From contig CACORJ010000002.1 in assembly GCA_902629575.1 (NCBI GenBank), positions 1 through 64,000 of the forward strand: a stretch of DNA of 64,000 bases. Reading direction: 5' to 3'. The notes under the pieces are model-generated. The model was not told the DNA's origin. It saw only the letters and a program-made list of their open reading frames with translations, and did not search any database. This document shows positions 57,664 to 64,000 of this stretch, piece after piece. Made by a program: the position numbers and the translations under genes. Numbering within the stretch: the stretch's first letter is position 1; every line of letters starts with the position of its first letter. The DNA comes from an uncultured Pelagibacteraceae bacterium (GTDB lineage: Bacteria > Pseudomonadota > Alphaproteobacteria > Pelagibacterales > Pelagibacteraceae).

Positions 57664-58745
57664 TTATTTTTTTCCTCTTTTTCCATATTATCATTACTTT
57701 CGTTTTCTGTTTTAGATGGTTTTGAATGGTCGCTGTAAAACTTTTTGATTAATTCCTCTTCTCTTATTCTTTGCTCTTGATCAAATTTATCTTCCCATTC
57801 TTTAATTCTACGATTTTCCTCTTTAATTCTTTCTTCCTCTTCATCTTTTTCTTTTAATAACTTAGCTCTTTCTTCATCTACAAGTCTCTGTTCTTCTTGT
57901 TCTTTTCTCAATTCTTCTGCTTTTTCTCTTTCCTCTTTCTCTCTAAGTAATTTTTCAGCTTCCTCAGTTTTTGTTTGCTCCTCTATTTGCTTGAGTTCAT
58001 CTTCTTTAGCTCTTTGTTCGGCTTGTTCATTTAAAATCTGTCTATCTAGCTCTTGTTGCCTATCTAATTCAAGTTGTTTTAACCTATTCTCTGTCTCTCT
58101 TAATTTTTCTTCTTCATATTTTAATTTTCTAGCAGCTTCTCTTAGTTTTTGTTCCTCATCTAATCTTTTTTGTCTTTCTATTTCCTTTATTCTATTTTTC
58201 TCTTGTCGTTCTGCCTCTTTTATTTCCCTTCTTTTTTGAGCCTCTAATTCTTTTGATTTTATATTCTCTAATCTAATTCTATTTTTCTCTTCTCTAATTT
58301 TTTGTCTTTCTAATATCTTTATCCTTAATTCTTCTTCTTTCAGTCTTCTAGCATCTTCTCTTAATTTTTTTGCTTCCTCATCTTTTAATTTTTGTTGCTC
58401 TATTTGTAATCTCTTCGCCTCGATTTTATTTCTTTTTTCCTCATTTTTTCTAATTTGTCTCTCATTTTCAATAATCAATCTTTGTTGAGCTAATATTTGA
58501 TTTTTCTCCTCTCTTGCTTTGATTATTTTTTCTTGATGAGCTTGTTTTTTTTGCTGCTCTATTTCTTTTTTTTCTTGAATCTTTTTTTCTTTTTCTAATC
58601 TTAATTTTCTTTTTTCTCTATTTTTTTGTAAGTCTCGATAAAAATTTTGAATTTTATTATTCATTCCACCAATTATTGTTTCTGATAGTGATTCAATAAT
58701 ATTTAAATTATTTTTAACTTTTTTTTTTATCTTTTTTTTGCTCAT
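57660..58745 (-). CDS. Long K/E/R-rich helical protein (possible single alpha-helix/coiled coil)
   Basis: Continuous charged helix-forming sequence of ~300 residues, basic N-terminus, acidic C-terminal part. Confidence 0.7.
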   Translation of the reverse strand: MSKKKIKKKVKNNLNIIESLSETIIGGMNNKIQNFYRDLQKNREKRKLRLEKEKKIQEKKEIEQQKKQAHQEKIIKAREEKNQILAQQRLIIENERQIRKNEEKRNKIEAKRLQIEQQKLKDEEAKKLREDARRLKEEELRIKILERQKIREEKNRIRLENIKSKELEAQKRREIKEAERQEKNRIKEIERQKRLDEEQKLREAARKLKYEEEKLRETENRLKQLELDRQQELDRQILNEQAEQRAKEDELKQIEEQTKTEEAEKLLREKEEREKAEELRKEQEEQRLVDEERAKLLKEKDEEEERIKEENRRIKEWEDKFDQEQRIREEELIKKFYSDHSKPSKTENESNDNMEKEEKNN

Positions 58746-58946
58746 GCTTTAAAGTATCATTTTTTGTATCCACTGCATTTAAAAGTTATGTTTAAATTGA
58801 GTACAATCATTGAGTGTAAAACTCAAAATTTACGATTTTTGCATATTATCCGTAGCAGTGCTTTTTAAAATTCTTAAAATGATAAGTTTAAAATTCAACT
58901 ATTAAGTGATCATTTGGTTTTAAAGAATCAATTAAGTTTATAATGT

Positions 58947-58986
58947 GAGGTGATGGAGGGAGACTGAAATCACCTCCTTTTTTTTA
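58947..58986 (+). terminator. Rho-independent terminator-like hairpin, + strand
   Basis: GAGGTGAT-14 nt-ATCACCTC followed by C and a T-run in an intergenic gap with no + strand gene. Confidence 0.7.
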
Positions 58987-59775
58987 TAATTTTAAATATT
59001 CATAAAAAAATTTAATAGCAATAATTAAAAGAAAAATACCAAACAATTTACTTATTTTATTTTTATCCAAATTATGAACTGTTTTTGCTCCAATCCTGGC
59101 CATTAAAGTCGTAATGGGAATAAATATTAAAAAAGCTGGTATATTTAAAAAACCGATACTAAGTGGAAGATTAGATTTTAAATAACTTCCTGAGACTAAA
59201 AATCCAGTTGCTCCAAATAAAGCTATTAAAAAACCAATTGCTGCTGCACTTCCAATTGCCTTGTTTATTGAATAACCAAAAAATTTAAGTATTGGCACGT
59301 TCATAATGGCACCACCAATACCCATAGGTGCAGAAATAAAACCTACAATAAAACCTAACATAATCCTTAAATAGAGTTTCATCTCAATAATAAGGTTACT
59401 TTCCTTTTCTTTAATCAAAAGCAAATAAATACTTAACAGTAAAATGATTAATGAAAAAAAAAGAACAAGAGCTTTTGTTTTTAATGATGCAGCAAAAATA
59501 GTTCCAATAATGACACCCGATACTACAAAAACTCCGTATCTTTTGACAATATTAAAATCTACAGCTTTAAATTTATGATGGGTTAAAACTGAAACAATAG
59601 ATGTTGGAATAATTATTGAAAAAGATGTACCAACAGCTAAATGCATTACGTATTGTTGATCAATATCTAAAGTTCCAAAAATATAATATAAAAATGGGAC
59701 TGTAATCAAACCTCCTCCAATTCCAAACAAACCTGCAACAAATCCAACTGGAATTGCTGTCAAAACCATTAACAA
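58984..59775 (-). CDS. TSUP family transporter (TauE/SafE)
   Basis: GFVAGLFGIGGGLITVPFLYY and GFISAPMGIGGAIMNVPIL repeat. Confidence 0.93.
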   Translation of the reverse strand: MLMVLTAIPVGFVAGLFGIGGGLITVPFLYYIFGTLDIDQQYVMHLAVGTSFSIIIPTSIVSVLTHHKFKAVDFNIVKRYGVFVVSGVIIGTIFAASLKTKALVLFFSLIILLLSIYLLLIKEKESNLIIEMKLYLRIMLGFIVGFISAPMGIGGAIMNVPILKFFGYSINKAIGSAAAIGFLIALFGATGFLVSGSYLKSNLPLSIGFLNIPAFLIFIPITTLMARIGAKTVHNLDKNKISKLFGIFLLIIAIKFFYEYLKL

Positions 59776-59809
59776 AATTATGTAGATATATTCGTTTGAT
59801 ATTAATGAA

Positions 59810-60802
59810 CTAAGCAGATTGCCCTACTCTTGTATCAAAATTGTTATACTTAATTTTATCCATTATGTGATCTATTTTTTTTACATCAGCATCACGTACA
59901 CACATATTCTCGCTGAGATATCTTTTCCAATAACTTGATCCTGATTGACCATGAAATAATCCAAGTGTATGTCTCATGATTTGATTTATTCTTGTTCCTT
60001 TTTTTAACTCACTTTTTACATAGGGAATAAGTTGCTTTATAACATCCTGTCTACTGGGAATGTTATCATTTTTAAATATTTCTTTTTCAATTTCAGCCAA
60101 TAAATAAGGGGTATGATATGCGGCTCTGCCAATCATAACTCCATCTGTTTTTTTTAAATGAAATTTAATTTCATTAACATTTGTAATACCTCCATTTATA
60201 ATAATTTCCTCATTAGGAAAATCTTTTTTTAATCTATACACATAATTATATTTAAGTGGAGGAATGTTTAAATTTTGTTTAGGTGTAAATTTTCCAAGCA
60301 TAGCTTTTCTAGCATGAATAATAAAGGTTTTTACTCCACTATTTTTAATTATTGAAATGAATTTATTAAAATTTTCATAATCCTCAACATCATCATATCC
60401 AATTCTTGTTTTGATGGTAACTGGTAATTTAGTTACTGATTGCATTTCACTCAAACAGTCTGCAACTAAATTTGGCTCTCTCATTAAACATGCACCAAAC
60501 TTATTTTTTTCAACTTTTTTACTTGGGCACCCCAGGTTCAAATTTATTTCATCATAACCAAAATCTTCACCAACTTTTGTAGCTTCAGATAAGAGTTTTG
60601 GCGATGATCCACCAAGTTGAAGTGCTAAAGGTTTTTCATTAATATTAAATTCTAATAGTTTTTTTTTATCTCCCCTATTTATAGCCTCATCAACAATCAT
60701 TTCAGTATAAAGGAGAGTGTTTTTTGAAATTAATCTTAAAAAGAATCTTTCATGTCTGTCAGTGCAATCCATCATAGGAGCAACTGATACTTTCCTTTTC
60801 AT
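59810..60802 (-). CDS. dusA: tRNA-dihydrouridine synthase A
   Basis: VAPMMDCTDRHERFFLRLIS, NLNLGCPSKKVEKNKFGACLM. Confidence 0.95.
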   Translation of the reverse strand: MKRKVSVAPMMDCTDRHERFFLRLISKNTLLYTEMIVDEAINRGDKKKLLEFNINEKPLALQLGGSSPKLLSEATKVGEDFGYDEINLNLGCPSKKVEKNKFGACLMREPNLVADCLSEMQSVTKLPVTIKTRIGYDDVEDYENFNKFISIIKNSGVKTFIIHARKAMLGKFTPKQNLNIPPLKYNYVYRLKKDFPNEEIIINGGITNVNEIKFHLKKTDGVMIGRAAYHTPYLLAEIEKEIFKNDNIPSRQDVIKQLIPYVKSELKKGTRINQIMRHTLGLFHGQSGSSYWKRYLSENMCVRDADVKKIDHIMDKIKYNNFDTRVGQSA

Positions 60803-60824
60803 TATTTAACTTTATAGGATTCTA

Positions 60825-61376
60825 TTAAGAGTTTGAAGTGTCGTTATCTTCAGGATTTTCTTGAGCTTCCACCTCTGCATTTTGTTGGTTTTCAGTTTCA
60901 GAAACCTTATCTAATGAAACTTCACCATCTTCAGAAATGTTATCATCACTTATAGAGCTCTCAACATCTGGTTTTGCTGTCTCTGATAATTCTGCCAAAT
61001 CTTCTTGGGATACTTGAATTTTTTCAGGTGTTTTTCTTGCTCTTTTAGATGGAAGTATTGGCGTACCACTTTTTGATACTTCCCCTTTATATAAGCTTTC
61101 AAAATCATCGCCTACCTCTTCATCTTCATCTATTCCATCATCTACTTGTTCAACATGTTTTCTTAATTTGTAGATTGCACTATCTGTTAGATCTGGAACT
61201 TTAATATTTTCTTCCGCTATCTCTCTTAATGCAATAACCGTATTTTTATCATTATCTCTATCTAGAGTAGGTTCTATACCAGAATTTAGTTGTGTCGCTC
61301 TCTCTTTTGCAACTAATACTAATTCGTAAGGGCTATCTACTTTGTCTATACAATCTTCAACTGTTACTCTTGCCAT
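60825..61376 (-). CDS. rpoZ: RNA polymerase subunit omega with acidic C-terminal extension
   Basis: [33 protein letters not shown]; long acidic tail. Confidence 0.93.
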   Translation of the reverse strand: MARVTVEDCIDKVDSPYELVLVAKERATQLNSGIEPTLDRDNDKNTVIALREIAEENIKVPDLTDSAIYKLRKHVEQVDDGIDEDEEVGDDFESLYKGEVSKSGTPILPSKRARKTPEKIQVSQEDLAELSETAKPDVESSISDDNISEDGEVSLDKVSETENQQNAEVEAQENPEDNDTSNS

Positions 61377-61418
61377 GCGGATTATCTATAAGCTGAGATT
61401 AAAAAAATCAAGGATTAT

Positions 61419-62627
61419 TTAAATATATATCGGATTTAATCTATTTCTTACTATAAATAGAGCTATTAAGGACGCTAGAATATAAATAAAAGAAATCATA
61501 GCTATCTGCTCAATAGAAAATCCTTTATCAATTAATATACCAAATAAGGCAGTACCAAAAGCTGTTGAAAAAACCATTAAGGCTGTAGTTAGCGCTTTAA
61601 TAGATCCAATATATTTTACACCATAAATCTCAGCCCAAGTAGAAGAACCCAATACATTAGCTAATCCATTAGAAATACCTATTAATCCCAAGAATATAAA
61701 TGCAGTAATAGTTGAGTCAAAGAAAATCAAAACTAAAGCTGAGAGTAATAAAGGGAAATTCATGAATATTAATAATTTTCTACTTGTAAATTTATCAATT
61801 AAGAATCCAGAAGCTAATAAAGTAATTACAGATAAAATAGAATACACCATAAAAGATTGTGCAATAATAAATGCTCCCCAATCTTTAGATTCAGTAATAA
61901 ATGATTGATAGACAAATACACCAGTTGCAATCCACGGCATTGCTAGCATGTTTGAACATATTACGTAAAATCTATAATCTTTCAAAACATCAATTCTTTT
62001 CCATTGTTTAATTTTTTTTTCATTTTTTTCATTTTCATTAACTTCTTCCCTTGAATCAAAATTTAAGTCTTTAATTAATGAAAAAGAAACTACAGGCAAA
62101 AAAATCAAAACTAAGAGAGAAATCGAAATCCAAATATTTTGCCAAGAAGTAATTGTCAATAAGTAGACGATAAAAACTGGTAGAATAAATTCTGCTGTTG
62201 AAAGACCAAACCAAGTAGTGCTTAAAGCTTTCCCCCTAGATTTTGTAAAATATCTTGAAATTGTAGTTGTTGCGGTGTGAGACATCATACCTTGACCTGA
62301 AAATCTCATTAGAAATATTGCTAAAAATAAAAAGATCACAGATGAAATTTTTGAGAAGAAAAAACATGAAAAAGAAAGAAGTAGTGTTACAAAAAAAGCA
62401 AACTTAAAAATATTAATATCATCAATTTTTTTTCCAATCCATATTAATATGAAACTACTAAGTAATGTAGCTGATGCATATATTGATCCAAATTGTCCCT
62501 GTGTAATAGAAAGTGTATCACGTATACTTGAATTAAATAGGCCAAGAAAAAAACTCTGTCCAAAACTTGAAAAAAATGTAAATATAAAACCAAAAATAAT
62601 TACTTTTAAATTTAAACTCTTAAACAT
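61419..62627 (-). CDS. MFS transporter
   Basis: ~12 TM segments, MFS-like GKALSTTWFGLSTAEF. Confidence 0.9.
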   Translation of the reverse strand: MFKSLNLKVIIFGFIFTFFSSFGQSFFLGLFNSSIRDTLSITQGQFGSIYASATLLSSFILIWIGKKIDDINIFKFAFFVTLLLSFSCFFFSKISSVIFLFLAIFLMRFSGQGMMSHTATTTISRYFTKSRGKALSTTWFGLSTAEFILPVFIVYLLTITSWQNIWISISLLVLIFLPVVSFSLIKDLNFDSREEVNENEKNEKKIKQWKRIDVLKDYRFYVICSNMLAMPWIATGVFVYQSFITESKDWGAFIIAQSFMVYSILSVITLLASGFLIDKFTSRKLLIFMNFPLLLSALVLIFFDSTITAFIFLGLIGISNGLANVLGSSTWAEIYGVKYIGSIKALTTALMVFSTAFGTALFGILIDKGFSIEQIAMISFIYILASLIALFIVRNRLNPIYI

Positions 62628-62638
62628 ATAAAAAATTT

Positions 62639-63508
62639 ATGACTTGTAATGTTGCTTTCATAGGTCTTGGGGTAATGGGCTACCCAATGGCTGGATATAT
62701 ATCAAAAGCCGGACACAATGTAACTGTTTTTAATCGAACAAGATCTAAAGCTGAAAAATGGGTTGGTGAATACAAAGGTAAAATAGCTGAAACACCAGCT
62801 ATTGCTGCAAAAGATGCAGAATATATTTTTACCTGTGTAGGAAATGACAATGATTTAAGAGAAGTAACATTTGGTGACAATGGTGCTTTTAGAACAATCA
62901 AGAAAGGTGCAATCTATATTGATAACACTACAGCATCAGCAACAATTGCAAGAGAAATTTATGAGCACGCAAAGAAAAATGGATTCGGTGCATTAGACGC
63001 TCCTGTATCGGGTGGACAAGCTGGTGCAGAAAACGGTGCCTTAACAGTGATGATTGGTGGTGATCAGACTGACTTTGATAAAGCAAAGGATAAAATTGAT
63101 TGCTACAGCAAAAAAATGAAACTACTTGGTAAAGCTGGTAGTGGACAACTTGCAAAAATGGTTAATCAAATTTGTATAGCGGGACTTGTTCAAGGATTAT
63201 CTGAAGGAATTAATTTTGGAATGAAAGCTGGATTAAACATGGAGGATGTTATTGAAGTAATTTCAAAAGGAGCTGCACAATCCTGGCAAATGGAAAACAG
63301 ATACAAAACTATGATTGATGATAAATTTGATTTTGGTTTTGCAGTTGATTGGATGAGAAAAGATTTAAAAATTGCAATGGATGAAGCTAAAAATAATGGC
63401 TCATTATTACCTGTAACAGAACTTGTGGATAAATTTTACGGAGAAGTTCAAGGTTTAGGTGGGAACCGTTGGGACACTTCAAGTTTAATCAAAAGATTTA
63501 TAAAGTAA
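62639..63508 (+). CDS. NAD-binding beta-hydroxyacid dehydrogenase (3-hydroxyisobutyrate dehydrogenase-like)
   Basis: FIGLGVMGYPMAGYISKAGH, DAPVSGGQAGAENGALTVMIGG. Confidence 0.94.
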   Translation: MTCNVAFIGLGVMGYPMAGYISKAGHNVTVFNRTRSKAEKWVGEYKGKIAETPAIAAKDAEYIFTCVGNDNDLREVTFGDNGAFRTIKKGAIYIDNTTASATIAREIYEHAKKNGFGALDAPVSGGQAGAENGALTVMIGGDQTDFDKAKDKIDCYSKKMKLLGKAGSGQLAKMVNQICIAGLVQGLSEGINFGMKAGLNMEDVIEVISKGAAQSWQMENRYKTMIDDKFDFGFAVDWMRKDLKIAMDEAKNNGSLLPVTELVDKFYGEVQGLGGNRWDTSSLIKRFIK

Positions 63509-63511
63509 TGT

Positions 63512-64000
63512 ATGCAACCAGCATACTATGAAAATCTAAAAGAAATTAAAAATAAGTATTGGTCTATGTTAGATGATGCTGTGACCAATAGAGGTTCACC
63601 ATTTAGAATTCCTGTCTTTATCTGTGCTCATCAAGATGAAGTAGATGGTAGAATTGTTGTTTTACGTAAATCAGATAGGGCAAACAATCTATTACAATTT
63701 CACACTGATTTAAGATCTCCAAAGGTGGATATTCTTAAAAAAAATAAAAAAGCATCTCTAGTTTTTTACGACAAAGAAGAAAAGATACAGCTAAGAGTAA
63801 AAGTAGAATGTGAAGTTAATAATCAAAATTCTACAACCGAAGAATCTTGGAAAAAAACTCAACATATAAGCAGACGTTGTTATTTAACTGATAGCCCTCC
63901 AGGAACTGCTACAGAAAATCCAACTTCTGGAATGATATCTAAATTAGAAGATTTTGATTACACTATGGAACAAAGTGAAGAAGGCTACAAAAACTTTACG
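63512..64000 (+). CDS. Pyridoxamine 5'-phosphate oxidase-like flavoprotein (partial, runs off window)
   Basis: Own translation: MQPAYYENLKEIKNKYWSMLDDAVTNRGSPFRIPVFICAHQDEVDGRIVVLRKSDRANNLLQFHTDLRSPKVDIL...; frame open to window end. Confidence 0.82.
   Translation, partial: MQPAYYENLKEIKNKYWSMLDDAVTNRGSPFRIPVFICAHQDEVDGRIVVLRKSDRANNLLQFHTDLRSPKVDILKKNKKASLVFYDKEEKIQLRVKVECEVNNQNSTTEESWKKTQHISRRCYLTDSPPGTATENPTSGMISKLEDFDYTMEQSEEGYKNFT

Noticed and set aside
57991-58239. Cys/Ser-rich + strand ORF
   Set aside because: Reverse complement of K/E/R codons in the charged helix gene gives Ser/Leu/Phe/Cys-rich noise.

Overview
AT-rich alphaproteobacterial window, closest in gene content and codon bias to SAR11/Pelagibacterales (inferred from the sequence only). 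Core blocks: rpoC(partial)-rpoB-rplL-rplJ-rplA-rplK-nusG-secE-tRNA-Trp-tuf-tRNA-Gly-tRNA-Tyr; rlmB-type methyltransferase; sfsA-map-purB-purC-purS-purQ-purL-bolA-grx; rpsD, cimA, cysS, nadE, class II DAHP synthase, glmS, a GlmU half-gene, gph; prpD-prpB-prpC; nrdA-nrdB; pgm/manB; dusA; rpoZ. Accessory content lies mainly at 11.0-29.2 kb. (1) A ~1.66 kb element sits at the 3' end of tRNA-Thr. It is bounded by a perfect 57-bp direct repeat of the tRNA 3' part, has 11-bp-phased tandem GTGCC(A/C)A repeats inside both ends, and encodes no integrase. Its cargo is a stand-alone DpnI-like nuclease domain and a secreted lyase/lectin-fold protein. (2) A CDP-deoxysugar cluster follows, with a His-type 3-dehydrase and a split transketolase, suggesting an unusual two-carbon-branched sugar. 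(3) A second locus next to tRNA-Leu carries a similar 11-bp repeat pair and a secreted nuclease whose signal-peptide DNA resembles that of the lyase-like gene. It is followed by a serine hydrolase and a 1.4k-residue secreted coiled-coil protein. The tRNA-Thr element with its DpnI-like cargo is the best candidate for an undescribed system.
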